Shown here: in pieces, positions 13,601-28,600 of the stretch
Layout of the letters: every line of letters begins with the position of its first letter
Position numbering within the stretch: the stretch's first letter is position 1
From: Piezodorus guildinii
Taxonomy: Eukaryota > Arthropoda > Insecta > Hemiptera > Pentatomidae
Length of the DNA stretch: 64,000 nucleotides
Direction: 5' to 3'
Assembly: GCA_023052935.1 (NCBI GenBank)
Contig: CM041297.1
Location: forward strand, 100,214,484 to 100,278,483
Made by a program: the position numbers and the translations under genes
The notes under the pieces: generated by a model
Told to the model about the DNA's origin: nothing
Database searches by the model: none
Seen by the model: the letters and a program-made list of their open reading frames with translations, nothing else

Positions 13601-16600
13601 TAATTAATACAAATATGCTTTTTAAATTGAAAAAAAAAAATGAATATTAAGAAATCCTGCAAGAGAGTTTGTTAGGCTACTTCTTGCACAGTTTTGGCCA
13701 CACCAATCAGGAACACTCCTTGCAAGTTGGTCGAAGGGAAAAGTTGCACACCTGTGACGTTTTTCTGTCATTCTTTTGTGGACAAGTGATGCGCTTGGAG
13801 GGTTTTGTGAGCCTCTTTGGACCGAAATTTGTTTGGGAAGAAGTTGTTTTCGGGGTAAAGCTGATAAAGAATGTAAGCATTCTTATAGCTGATGTTAACG
13901 ATGCTAAAAAACATCGTAAGAGCCCTACGTGCTGATTTTCTTTTGGAGTTATAAATAGCACATTTGCGGTCTAGATTATCAACTTATTGAATTTCAGTTT
14001 ATAATCGAAAGTGAACCTCTGAGAATTGAAATATCTGATTTAAATTATGCTTTGTTACTGAATCCTTATTTACATCTAATTATAAATGATTTAACCAACC
14101 AAGGGTCCTATTTTTTGTTGTTTGTGTATTTAAATACAAGCTAATTGATTATTGAATGGGGTTTCAGATAAGTTTGAAAGCTGAAATGGAAGTTGCAATG
14201 AAACTGCTAGAAAAAGACATTCACGACAAGCAAGATACCATAGTTTCTCTCAGGCGGCAGTTGGACGATATAAAGCAAATCAATTTAGAGATGTACAGAA
14301 AACTGCAGGTAGTTATTTCTGTTTTTCATCTATGTGGTTAATGTTATTTATTTTATTTTTTTGTCTGTAGGTTTTTTTATTTATTTAATTTTCTTCTATT
14401 CATCTCTTATTTAAATTATTATTTATTTTTCATTATCCAACTTATTAATGTCATATCTTAATGGTTCTGTTCTATTCTATTTATGGTTGTTGCATGTGTG
14501 ATGTGGGATATGAGGTGGTGCATGTTTCGGTAATGGTTGTTTGATAGGAATGCGAGATTGAGCTGACGGAGAAAGGGGAGATGGTGACGAGGCTTCACAA
14601 CAAAACAATGCAGATCGGTCAGCTCCTTGATGGTCTCAAGAAGTGCCAAGAGAAACCTAAACCCCTACCCAAGAAATAACCATTCAACACTCTCCTTAAC
14701 TGACACACTACTAACTAGACCTTCTCTCCTTAATAATGTCTGCTGTACCTTATGTTGCATTTTGTATTTCATTCCTATAATTTCGATTTTTGTATATAAT
14801 ATATATTTATAAAATCATAGCATGTTTTTACTTATGATGCTTTAAGGAGAGGCATAAATTTAAGCACAAAAATATTTATAACAATATTTATAGTAGAATT
14901 ATTAACTGATAAATTTCTTCAATTTATTTTTCTCAGAGCCTATTTTACTAACCATAACTAACACATTATTGATGCCTTAAATACATAGTAGCTGTATTAT
15001 ATAAGCACCTAATATTCCTAACTGGAAATGGGAACACTCTATTGATTATGGTGTGCTTAAATATATGCAATTAATACTTTATATTGCATGTCATAAGACA
15101 TATTTTGTATCCTTCATATGGCTTAAATGTTTGTGTTATAAGTGGTCAGTTATGGATTGTTGTTAATTGGTTGTGGATATGTTAACTATTAAGAAATTCT
15201 TTATGAAATGGTATGCATTTATAATGTAATAAATAAGGACCGGATTTATATGTATGGAAGTTTTGAAATATGCACATATTTATGTAACTATTTTTTCCAA
15301 AGTATGGAAAAGTTATATAAACAAATATTTCGGTTTGCAAAATTAAATAAACTTTTTAATCATTAAATTCGAGATTGAAATGACAAATGAAAAGTTCAAA
15401 TATTTAACAAAAGAGTACTCCAGAATTATGCGAAACAGCTTTAAATAGTCCCGTTAGTGACATTAAGATTGCGAAATTCTAATTTAAAGTTCAGTAAATA
15501 TTAGTGGATGGGTTCCTTATTTTCTCTTGAATATCAAAGCCTTTTTGATAACAATCTTAATCTACTTGAAGAGAATACACTAATGAAAGTTTTATTTATT
15601 GTCTTTTTATTAGTATGTTTAAATTATTACTGATTACTTGGTGAGAAGGATGAAACTGCCTTTCCATGTCACAAAATTAAACCTTCTTTCCAGATTCAAT
15701 TTTAAGGAATATGTTCTATGTTCCTATGTCAATTTTTTAAACAAGGAATAAGAAAAGAACTCTAAATGCATAGTAAATGTGAGGATTGAAGAGGTTAAAA
15801 ATCCTCTGTAATTCCTTTAGCATTTTATTAATTATTTTTTATTATAGCTCATAAATCAAAATATGTTACAGAAATATGTATGTTCAAGATATGTGAAATG
15901 AATTATATTTTATTTGGTGTAGGAAGTTATAAAATGTTAATCAACATATAAATCGGGTCCCTAAATGTGATATAGTTATTTAAAAAGAAATTATGTGTTT
16001 TATTATTTGAATTGAGAAGATTTATTTTTAAAAATCTTACAACAAATAGAAGCAGTGTTGCATCTTTTATCATTATTATTATTTTTTAAACTGTAATATT
16101 TGTCAGACTTTTTAGATTGTACTATGGTTTGTAGCGAATAATTAGTTTCTTAATTTTTTGGAAAGACTAGTTATTGCAGAGGTTATTAATTGGTTCCCAG
16201 GAATGTGAATCTTCGCTCATGCACAAAATGGAGCTCATTTCCAAGCTGGAAGCTAAGACCTTTGCAATGACTGACACGCTACAAATCATGGACGACAAGT
16301 ATGTACTATTGTTTTTTATTTTTTTTATATTTTATCAAGTAGTCGATATTATTTTTAGAGCTAATGTAACATGTTATTTTGTAAACTTCTTACCAAACAG
16401 CCAGCTTAAAGCAGACTCACATTTCATTTTTTGTTTGCTTCTTGTTTCATTTGCATATAGCTTAAAAAAAAATTAAAAAACAGACATTGTAACGATTTTT
16501 CCTTGTTATAAATGAATATTTACTATAAAAATATTTAAGAAAAAAAAAGAAGAACTAGCTAATTTTTATTGATAAAATAAAATAAAAAATAGTAGTGCTA

Positions 16601-19600
16601 AATGTTGGATAATTTGTAAAAATGAAATGGTGAAGTGATTTGATTAAGGTGGACATCTCAAATAACCATGTATATGCGAAGAATAGTTGTTGGTCAAAAT
16701 AGAACTCTTTTATTGTAGCTTTGCCAATCAGCTTTCTGAAAGATCTCATAAATGTAGGAAATTGCATTGTATTCAATCACTGGCATGTTTCACAGTTGAA
16801 TCTGCTTCTGAAATACTTTGTGTAAAATAAAAAATTGCTGAAAGGGTTTTGTAAAATAATGAATAGTGTAAAGTTGCTTCTCATCGATAGGTAAAATTTT
16901 TAAATGGGTTTCTTTCCTTTTTTTCTTTTCATTTGAAACTTTGAAAGGTTGAAAATGAAACGATTGTAAATGTACATATAGAGTAAATTGATTTAATTGA
17001 ATTTCATTATCACTCCAGGCAGCCATTCAAAGTGGTGATATATGAAATGCATTGTAGTCTAATTTAATACATATGTATATTTTGTAATTGTATTTTGCTG
17101 AATATATAATTGTAAATTATGAATAAAAACTACACTGATTTATACTTAATTGCTTTTCATTTCATTTTATTTGTTTTTAGTTTTATATTTTTTTATTCAG
17201 TATTTTCATTTTACCCTTTTTATTTTTTACCTAAAATTTCACAAAACTGTTCATTTCTAAACACCGAAGATAGTGAAAAAGTTTTATTTTTTGTAATTTT
17301 TATTTTGTAGAACAGAATGCCTGGAAGCTCAAATGCTTTTAAAGCTATATGCTGGGTTATTTTAGTTCATTTCTGAACATTTAATTACAGCCATTCCTCC
17401 TCTATGCAGGGTTTTTCTTCATCATATAGATAAACATGAAGAGGCAAAAGAAGTGAAGTGATTGACTTGTAAATAACTCCTATATATTTTAAAATAAATA
17501 ATGGAAGTCATATTAAACGAATCATAAATATAATTAAAATTAGAAATAATAAGAGGATTATTTAAATATTTTTTTATAATTATTTGAATTTGAGTAGGAC
17601 TTTCCCTCCCTTATAGGTTTGAGTTTGATGTAAGCATTGATCTGAATAGGTTTTGTACAGATTTTTGAGAGATATATATTTTCTTATCTATATCTATAAA
17701 AGAAAGTGCCATTTCACTCGATTTTCTGGTCATCGCAGTTTCTCAAAAATGACTATGGTTGTGAAGTTGAAATCTCTCTTGGAGGTCCGTCTTACCGACT
17801 AGATGTGCAATAAGGCTGGGTTTGGGAAAATTCGTCCTCTAAGTGATTTATAAAAATATTTTTATAAAACTTAAAACAAAATTTGTTTTCGAATAACTCA
17901 AAAACTATACGCATCCTCAAAAACTAAAAGTACTCATTTGAATGATGACCATATATCTAACCACCTGGAAGAAAAATTGTCTTAATCTGATCAGTAATAG
18001 CATAGATACCTAAATACTTATAAAAAAGATATGTAGATATATTTCGTTTCATAGCCATGTTTCGTGTGTAGGTTTCTATCCAATCCATATGTTTCATTGT
18101 TGTTGGTTTTTAAAATGATCAATAGGCTGAAAAAAGTTTAAGTTGTGAAAAAATAATATAATTTAGTTTTGAGTCCTAAAAAAAAAAAAAAAAAATGCGA
18201 GCTTATTCAGTTAATAGGATACACCCCCGAGTTGCATAGAAGTTACGATGGTATAGAATGGTAATATTTTAAAGCTATAATTTCAGTATTAGATAATCAC
18301 GGGTATGGCTACTTGCTACTGGTATGTTATTGTAGATTATAATAATAATAATAGGCTTACCGAACCCGAAGGTTCGATGCCGATACCACCAAACTTCGCC
18401 TGCACAGACTCGTCCAATGTTCACCGGTCAAGCCCAAGCCCCCGAGATCAGCCTTAATGCAATCCTCCCATCGACGCTTCGGCCTACCTTTCGGACGCCT
18501 ACCAGTCGGTTCAGCGAATACCAACTTTCTCGGAATCCGTTCCTCACTAAGCCCAACAACTTTACGCGCCCATTTGAGTCTCCGCGATGCTATCAAATCA
18601 ATTATATTCACAGGGTACAAACTCCGCAATTCCGCGTTGTGCAACCTTCTAAACTCCCCAGTGGCCTCATCTCTCTTCGGACCAAATATTTTACGCAGTA
18701 CCTTATTCTCGAAAACCTTAAGCCGTTGTTCATCCTTCAAAGTAAGCGGCCACGTTTCGCATCCGTAAAGAACCGTTGGAAGAATAATAGTTTTATAAAT
18801 TCTAACCTTTAAGCTTTTAGACAGAAGCCGTGAGCTAAGTAATTTAGCTACTGAATAATAACACGCATTTTCCACCTTTAACCGGGACTTTATTTCTTCC
18901 TGGATTTCATTTTTTCTTGTTACCATTGAACCTAAATACTTGAATTTCTCTATGTGTTCAAAAGTATGACCTGAAATATTGATATCATCAAGATCGCCAC
19001 CATTTCTGCAACTAATCATATATTTCGTCTTATCGGTATTTAATTCGAGACCTATTTGTTTACCGGTTTTTATTAACACACTTGTATTTAGTTGTATAGT
19101 TTCCGTGTCTTCACCTAGTAGTACCAAATCATCGGCATACCCCAAAACCGGAATCTTGTCACCCATATTTAAGCCTTTCTCGGTAAAGATCACCTTTTCT
19201 ATAACATATTCTAAGGCTATATTAAACAAAACAGGTGAAAGGGAGTCACCCTGTTTCAAACCCGACCGCACCTCAAATCTCTCGGAGTAATTATGACCGA
19301 TTCTAACTTTATGAAATGTTTCCGACAAACACATCTCCACTAGGTTTACTAACTTTTTAGGTATCCCCTGTTCAATCATGATGTTATATAGCTTCTGACG
19401 GTCTATGGAATCATAAGCCTTTTTAAAATCTATATAAAGTTGATGGACTACACCGTTGTATTCCAGCTTCTTCTCTAATATTTGACGTAAGGAAAATATT
19501 TGATCAATAGTTGAGCGATTCCGCCTAAAACCACATTGGTAATCTCCGATAATTTCCTCAGCGTATTCCGTGATTCGACTAGTTAGAATTGACGAGAATA

Positions 19601-22600
19601 TTTTATAGCATACTGGGAGAAGAGAGATCCCACGATAGTTGTTACAATCCGTCCTCGGTCCTTTTTTGTGAATCGGAATAAGTATTGATTCTTTCCATTC
19701 TTCGGGTATTTTTTCATTTTCCCAGATCTTTTTAACTAAAACATGTAATTTGGAAACGCCCGCTTCTCCACACGCTTTGATTAATTCACTCGTGATATTA
19801 TCATTTCCTGCAGCTTTATACCGTTTTAATTTTCCTATCGCCATTTTAACTTCCTGTTTACTCGGTGCGGTTATTGTAGATTATACTGAATAAAATTAAT
19901 ATCTGACAATCTACAATAATCATTCATTTATCGTACATAGACATAGTTAAAAGTTTAACTCACTGCTATCTCAGGTATATTTATATTGTATTATCTCACT
20001 TAACACAGTTATTATAAAAAAAACTTTCTTAATTCTCAGCAATTAAAAAAAAAGAAAAGGAAATAGTCGCGTGCAAAGCCGCGTGGTACAGCTAGTTCTT
20101 TTTTATACATTATGCAGTTCTCCAATGGTTTTGATTTTGGTTACCTCGTTATTTCTTTGGATAACTTTTCACTGAGATGTTGAGTATGACTTGGAGATTC
20201 TGAATGCTTTATGGTTTCTTTAGGGCTAAAAACATGCGAATGGCAGCTTATTGCTATTATTGTAATAATAAAAATGTTAATACTGCATTAGTATTGAATA
20301 TTCATTTTGGAAATATATTAAATTCCCACTAACTGGTATCAGATCAATTTATCAATCAGTGAGTTACATTTCTTGATAAAAGCTCAGGATCTGTGAGGAA
20401 GACAACATGGTATTTTAAGAAATAATCAAAAGTTTGGAACTAGGTAAACATTCAATAATTCAGTGATACTTGTGAATACTAAATAAATGCAATTTTAAGC
20501 ATTAAGAGGTTTTACACGATTAATTTTGAAGGGGATAATAATAATATTTACATCATTCATTAATTAAATTTTACTAGTTATGACTAATCTATTTATTAGT
20601 ACATTTATATAATGTATTTGCTAATATTTTATTTCACTACATTATTTTTCTGAGTAAAATAACTTGATAAATTTGGTTTACTCTTGCATAGCCATTGGTT
20701 TACTGTGGAACCTTTTGTATTAATTTGCATTGCTTAAATTAAAAATGATTGACACAATATATACATATAGTATTTTTAGTGAATTGAATTATTTACCTAA
20801 ACCAAATTTCTTACAACTGATTTCATTGAGTGTTGAAATAATGTATACCTTCAACCCAATACAACATGAATAAATTTATTAGAACTCTGAAACTGTTAGG
20901 TATGGTGGTTAAACTTAACTTGGGGTACAAATCTAATAGTGCTGCCTAAATGGTGTATTAGACTTGATAAAATTTTGTTGTTGTTTGTTTGTTTGTTAGT
21001 TTATTTATTTAACGTCACTTTATGCTACTATGGCTAATCGGACGATGCTGCGGTGGGAGTCCTAAATTTTGCCTATCCAGGTTTTATTAGGATAGGGATC
21101 TTTAACGAGTACCTGACATCGAACAGGCTCGGGACCACCTTTTAACGTCCCCTCCGAAGGACGGCGTAACTAAAGATTTTTTACTCCCATTAAAAAATCC
21201 TAGGACCACCTGCGGGTTTGAACCCGTGACCTTTAGCATGGGAGGCTGTTACGCTAGCCACCCAGCTACAAGTGATCTCTATAAAATTTTGTTATATTCA
21301 ACTGAACATGTTTTGGGGTGCATTTAAGTTGAAAAACTAATGACTTTATTTATCTGTTTTTTTTTTTTTTTGTTTATAACTTTTGAATAATGGAAAAATA
21401 AATTAAATTAAGTTAAGTATGAACAAAAGTAGGAAGAGATTGTTTCCAATCGATATGATCATTAAATTAAGTTATTTATAGAACTTGTGTTAGGTAGTTT
21501 TGAACTCCTTTTGAATACCTCTTATATGACTGAATAAACATATTATAAAGTTTCTTAACCTTTGGTGCGAGAATAGTTAGTTATACAATGGAATAGGTAA
21601 ATTACATATTAATTTAAAATATTTCTGATGAATTAATCAACTCTTAATAAAGATTAACTTTGCTTTCCCGGGATTGGAGGGAGTGGAGGAGAGTGATAAG
21701 AGAGGCCCTGGTCCTTGCAAGACCGTAGCACCAGCAATAAATAAATAAGTAAAATAATAAATATTTCAAATTTTAACAAAAGATTTTGTTAATAATAATA
21801 ATAAAAAGTTTTCTTAGTATTAGCCATCTTAGCTTATTAGAGCTGGAAAAAATAAAGCATAATAACGTAGCCTAAATTGCTAGGCAGGTGAATATGTAAG
21901 ACATTGTAGTGAAAATATAGTTAATAAAAAAATAGTATAGTAAAAGATTTAGTTTAATGTTCAAAAGAAATATGATCTTATTGCTTTTTCGAAGTTTATA
22001 GCATTTAAGCTAGACAAATCAAATATTGAAAATTGAACTGGCTTATGATATGTTTTATCAGAATTTACTAAGATATGATTCCTACATAGTTCAAAGATAA
22101 TTAATCTCCAAAGTTTGAATTTAGCTGTTTAAATGATTCAATAATTCACTTGTTAAAGGTTCTTTTTCCTAATGGCTTGAGGTTAATACCATGGCTACTT
22201 ATAGTAAAGGGTATTTACTAATTGTTTCCACCATATTCAAGGAACATTTGAATTACTTCAAGGCTTATTTGATTGTTTGTTTTTTATCATTGGGTGACTG
22301 TAACTAGATGACTATTTGAAATTATTATTAACTTTAAAAAAAATGATCAGCCATAATATAAAAACAAAAAAAAAATACAAAAAAGGGAATATACAATATT
22401 AAATTATGATGGCACTAGTTTATCAATTGCTATATTGAATGAGCAATGAATGTTTAGTTATAGATGCTGCTGTACTAAAATGCTTTTTAAAGCTGACATG
22501 CTGCAATGCAATGATATCCTGTTTTGTTGTCATTTTATATATTTAAATTGTGATATTTAACTTTACAAATAAAAAAAAACAAAACTATATTGCCTAAAAA

Positions 22601-25600
22601 ACATAATTTGCTTAGTATGTGTAGAGTCATGATTCAAGATTCCCATTTCTTCAATAATAGATAGCAATTTCTTGATGTTGGTTACTGATAATTTAGAGTT
22701 TACTTTGTAGCAGGAGCAGGTTGGGCAACTGCTCCTGCAGTGCACATTCCAAAAGTAAACATGAGCTATACTAGTAAGTTGATGTGAATAATAAAAGTAT
22801 TTTTAAAGACTCATTTAATTTATTTAATTGTACCACAGTACAGCTACCTCCAAGAAATATCGAAACCCTCTTATAAAAACAAATATAATAAAATGAAACA
22901 TATAATTATAGATTATTTTTGTCATTGTTAAAGTTTACTTACTATAAATTTTAATTCTGATACTGAACACTTCTTTATAATATCTTTATTGCTAATGAGA
23001 TGGTATGGATAATCATTTTATTTTTGTTGTTAAGAATAAATAATGTTACTATTTCAAGCATTTGAAAGAATCAATTGATTCAAATAATTTATTAGGTTAA
23101 ATTTGAGGAATCGAACATTAAATGTATATTTGTATTTTTTTAAATTTTGTTAACAGATAGGTAGCATAAAACTATTATCTCTCTCAAAGAGGTATAATTT
23201 ACTTTGTTCCTTATCTCTTAACAAAATCATTCATGCCAAAATAAATTTTACAGTAAGAACTTGCAATGTACTTGCTAAAATTGATTTATGAAGTAAAAGA
23301 TATAAAGAAGGGGTTTTCAAAGGGCGAGGGAGGTTGAGAAGGGGAAATCCGCTGCTGAACAAGCTATGAAAACTGCAGCAGAAGTTTCTGAATCTCTCAG
23401 AGCTGAAAGAGAAATGAGGCGAACCTTAGAAGAAGCTATTATTGCAGACAAAGCTCTCATTAAAGAACTCCAAGAAGAATTGAATGATCTTAGGATAATA
23501 TCAAAGGTAAAAATTTTCATTTTGGCTATGATTGTAGGCCATTCTCAAATAAAGGTCAAATTACAGAATATATTGTTTTACTATTGAATATTCAAATAAC
23601 TGTTCTTAATAAATGTATAATAATTGGTATTTAAAAATGGCTCTAACGATTTTTATTAAACATGTCACATCAATGTAAAATTCAATGGGCTTTAATATCA
23701 CGTAGGTTTTCTTCTGATTGAAGTAGTCTGACAGAGCTTAAATGCTGATATTTTAAATTTTCTTTTTCTAAAGTATTTTTGATTTTGTAGATTCAAAAAA
23801 ATTAAACATATCAACTTATTAGCATTGATAAGAACTGGCTAAATATACAAGTTAAACAAAGTTGATAACCAACTGAAGAAGAAAAGAAGAAAAATATTTT
23901 TTTTAGGTAAATTTGTTATTTTTCCGAACACAAGAATACCTTTTTACCTCAAAACGACTGTATTCCCTTCGCCACCTATTCCCGTATGAAACCTGGAAGC
24001 TCCTTGTTACCTCTCTAATATTCCCCCACTTCGACTGTTGCTGTACGGTATACAATGGTGTTTCTGGGGATCTCGAGGTAAAAATTTAACGCTTAATCAA
24101 TTGCTTTGTTGGATTCATCTTCGGGGTCCCTAGTTACACCTCCGTATCCCAATTTTATGGCGAGTTGAAGTGGCTTTACCCTTCCAATCGTTGCAAGTAT
24201 TTTCTTGCGTCATTCCTTTACCAAGTTATCCAATCCTGCCGTCCATCATACATTTTTTACCTCCTACAGTTTAAATCCTCTATCCATCCTAGTTGTACAC
24301 GCTCCAGGCCTTTAGATTTATTTCAGTGTGGCCCACTGAACTGCACATTTCGACAGATCCTTTCTCATTCGATCCACAATCCTACGGAATTCCATTCCTC
24401 CTTCCATCCGTCACTCCATTCCTCCTTCCATCTGTCATTCCATTTCTCCTTCCATCTGTCACTCCAATTCTCTTTCTACCTTCAAATCCCGCATATTTAA
24501 TCACTTAATGAATATCCAGGCACAATACAATTGTAAATAAGCTTTTTTATTTATTTTATTTTTTGTTGTTTTCTTCTCATTCAAATATGTCTATTTTATA
24601 TAAGTAATTATTAACTTGTTTATATGTATTTAATATGTTCTAAGACTCCAAAGCATGTTTTGTACATTCTGTATACTTTATTCTAAAGGGACATGTCTCA
24701 GAATAATAAAGAATTTATTTATTAAAAAAAAAAAAGAATAGTTATATAGATGCATAATATACTGTTAAAAAGCTAATGATTTTAGAAAAAATGTTATTTT
24801 ATATAAAAAGTCGTGAAAAGTGATGTAAAGTGACGAATAGGCCCTTAACTTAATTGATTGTTGTACATAACAATTTACATTTTCTGTTATATTATTATAA
24901 CATATAATATAACTGTAAATTTATTCTGTTATATTATTTAATCTTAAACATTTGTCTCCAATTAAATTCATCATAATTTTTTTACCTTTTTTCAACTCTA
25001 ACTTTTAACTTAAAATCTTTTACAAAAGAATATTATCTTAAACACAAAATTGTAAAAGTTAATGGAGAGATGAAAACCGATAAAACTAAATAATTACTTT
25101 ATTGAAACTCAATTTAATCAATTCTTTAACCTTTTTACTTCCACTCATGTACTATGTATTTCATCTCTAACTGTATTTAAATGTTCTTAAATTGATTTTA
25201 AGGACCAAGGTAAGTGAACGTCGTGTGTTGCATGCACTAGATTTTTTTACATAACATAATTGAATGAATAAAAAACTAAATGGAAATTATGACAAATGTT
25301 ATATCTGCCAACTGAAGTTTTTACATGATTAACAGTGTTGAAAACGTGTCATAAAAACTATTGGAAACCTTATTTGACCTTTATCTGAAAATAGCCTATA
25401 CTTAAGAAAACAATAGAAATAAGTTTTATATATCTGTATATATATATTTTATATTTTTCATGCTTAAAGAGCTCTTGGTTGAAAGTACATTTGAGGGTGG
25501 TATCAAAAATGAATAACAATGAAATTAATTAATAAGATGAAAAACTTGAAGTAATGTATGCACTGGATATATGTTTTTATTTATTCATTATGTGTTATTT

Positions 25601-28600
25601 TCACATATATTTTTCCACCTATACACGATTGTTTACCAAATTTTACTAATTATATTTTCTTAACTTGTATTTATTGTTATAATCTTGATACCATAAGTAA
25701 TCTTGTATGATTGTTTCCATATTTTATTATTATTATCTTATTATTTTTCTTTTGTTTTTTATTTTTAATGGTTGTTATCTTATTTTTTTCTCAGTCCTGA
25801 TTTTGGTCTGATTTCTATATATACTGAGCCAAAAACATTCTTTTTTTTTTTTTTTTTTTTTTTTTTCAGGTCTCTTAAAGTATTCATTAAATAATATGAT
25901 TGAATAAATAAAAATAGGTACTTCTTACATTTTAATGTAAATGATGTACCATCCTGCGATGCTCATCAATTAATTAATGATTTGAAGAATTTGTTGGTGA
26001 TAATGTTAAACATATTTATATGTTGTACTTTATATATGACATAATACTTCAATAGCTTGATGAATAAATAAACCATGATTAATAATTTACTAGGATAGAT
26101 GAAGGAACAATTTAAAATAATTTACTCAAAAAAAAAAAAAAAGATCATTATTTATTTTAATTATTATTTAGCAGTATTTAGTGGTATCGGCATTGAACCT
26201 TTGGGTTTGGTAGGTCTTATATTATTATTTATTTTAATAGATTTTAAGACAATTTTTATTTACAGAAGTACACAACTCTTCAAGCAGAACACAAAAGAAT
26301 CAGTGAGAAATGTAATGAGCAAGAGGAGACTTTGGAAGAGCTTGGTCGCCATTTGAGTGCATCCAAACTGGAGGTGTCTCAATTGAAGGAAGAAGTCGAG
26401 GGATCTAATGGTGTTCACCCGGTCGGTTCAGCCAATTGGTTGGCGGATAAAGAAGCAACTCACTGCAAAATCTGTCTCAGAGAGTTTACCATGACTAAAA
26501 GAAAGGTATGGAGTTGTGTAGATTATTACTCAAGTTGTATATCCTTTAGAAATAAGTTATAAATAAAAAGCATAAAGTCAGTGGTAACAAAACTAATCAG
26601 GTTTTGATTCTTCTTTCAAATCTTGAATTGAATGTTTTAAAATTGGAAACTAAATTCTATTATTTATTTAAACTGTCAATATAACTTTAATGAGCACAAT
26701 GAACTAGTAGATATTTTTTACTTTTACTTACTCTTATATATATGAAAGTAAGGGAAAGTATTGTGACCGTGAAAATTTTCTAATACCAGTTTTCAATGGA
26801 AATACACGTTTTAGAATCCCCTAAGTCCAAGTAACCAAGTCGTGTGAAAAAGTCTGTATGTGTTCTAAGTAATTCTAGCACAAAAATGAAAAGTCTGTAC
26901 TGAAATTTCTGATTTTTCTTATTTAAATTATAAATTTTATGAAGTGACAATGGTTGACTGTGTGTATATATATGAGAGAAGTTGGTTGAGGGTGCAGTCA
27001 ATTTAACACACAATTAAGCGTAAACTTAATTTATTGGTGCCGAGTTTCGGCCTAAATTATAGGCTTTCTTCAGGATGGTTGTGTGAGCTGAGAAGGCGTC
27101 AGTCAACAACAAACTTTTAAATTATAAATTATAAATATAAATACATTTTAAATTGTTGAAATTAATTATTTAATAAAACTATAAGCCGGAGGTGTTACAG
27201 CAACTTTTTAATCAAAACCAGAAGAGTCACTTTGTACCATGCATTTTGCACCATTTTACAATTTTCTCAAAAAAGGATCCCACGATTTTTATTAAACTCA
27301 CCATATCGATGCAAAATTTAATGGGCTTTAATATCATGTTGGGAAAGCAGCGTGGTCTAGTGTATAGAGCACTAGTCTACTGTATTCTGGGTTTCAAATC
27401 CCGGCTGTGGCTTATTATTATTTATTCTTTTAAATCAGTTGAGGGGCTAACTAGGGTATGGAGATCCTGCTGGGGCAGACCCGGACTCTATGAAGTGGGT
27501 ACCCAAAATTGGGGAAAACCTGAGGACTGAGTGTGATCTCAGCACAATCACCTCATTACGTGGCTGTTGACCCAGAAGCAGTAGAAATCTCTATATTTAC
27601 TGAGCCCTAGACCCTTCATGGGTTGTTGAGGTACAAGTTTTTAAGAATATAGATTACATTTTGATTGAAATGGTCTGGCAGGGCTTAAATGCCAATAATT
27701 TAATTTGTTTTCCCTCTTTTAGTAAAGTATCTTTAATTCATTAGATTCAAAAAAATTAACCATATCTTGTAAGCATTGATGAAGAACGGGTAAATGTATC
27801 AGTTGAACAAATTGAATATCCAACTAAAGGAGAAAACAGCAGAGAAATATTTTTATGCAATTTTTGTGTTGTTGATCTTTAAGACATTAATATAGATTTA
27901 TGATATACTGTTGGGAAGCTAAAGATTTTTGATAAAGATATTATCTTATACACAAAATTGTAAAAGTTAATGGAAAGTAAGCTGATAAAATGAACTAAAC
28001 TGTAGATAATGATATAATAAATTACTTAATAAAACACATGTTATTATCGAAACTCAGTTTAATCAATTCTTTAATATTTTTACTTTCACTTACCTATATA
28101 TTTCTTCTCTATATGTATTTAAGTGCTCTTAAATTAATTTTAACAAAAGATATAAGTGAAAGTTGTTGAAAGTGAAATTGCGAACCAGATTTTTATGGTA
28201 TTATGGTATATATTACTTTTTGGTTCTTATTTCATTTTTCAATTGGTGACAGATCTGTAGAAACAGTTACAATTATGACTGATTATTTATTAATCTTAGT
28301 TTATTATTTATGATGAATTTAATTTTCTGTACCAAACAACTAAGTATTTCCTTTGCCTATCATTTTCCAATTTTCTTTACAGCATCATTGCAGAAATTGT
28401 GGGAAAATATTTTGTAGCGCATGTTGCGACAACTACATACCAGTTAATTCATCTTCAAAACCAGTCAGGGTCTGTGATGAGTGCCAGATACAACTAATCT
28501 CCAAGTAATATTTTAAGTAAATTTTTATTTTTATTTTCGCTTAGATTATTGTTTGTATGTATATGTAAATATTTATTTTAGAACTTTAACTGCTTACAGA

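Larger units (their letters stand above)
17687..20095 (+). mobile_element. Non-autonomous Helitron-like element, interrupted by an RTE LINE
   Basis: Begins TCTATATCTATAAAAG after an A and ends ...GCCGCGTGGTACAGCTAG before a T, the A|TC...CTAG|T arrangement of Helitrons. The end GCGTGCAAAGCCGCGTGG is a GC-rich terminal segment able to pair (GCG/CGC), as in Helitron 3' hairpins. No Rep/helicase is present. The RTE insertion at 18342-19869 splits it; without that it is about 0.87 kb. A related element in reverse is at 54351-54858, sharing the TCTATA start. Confidence 0.65.
26735..28190 (-). repeat. Family C repeat, copy 3, with two nested insertions
   Basis: Minus-oriented copy beginning TAAGGGAAAGTATTGTGACC and ACACGTTTTAGAATCCCC; it resumes at about 27190 (CTATAAGCCGGAGG, GCATTTTGCACCATTTTAC) and continues to about 28190 (ATATAAGTGAAAGTTG, GCGAACCAGATTTT). 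A hammerhead-type repeat (about 26910-27180) and a family A SINE (27340-27643) interrupt it. Located in RUFY intron 26506-28382. Confidence 0.65.

Noticed and set aside
18417..19290. Plus-strand open frames of 103-131 codons
   Set aside because: They lie opposite the RTE reverse transcriptase frame and are shadows of it.
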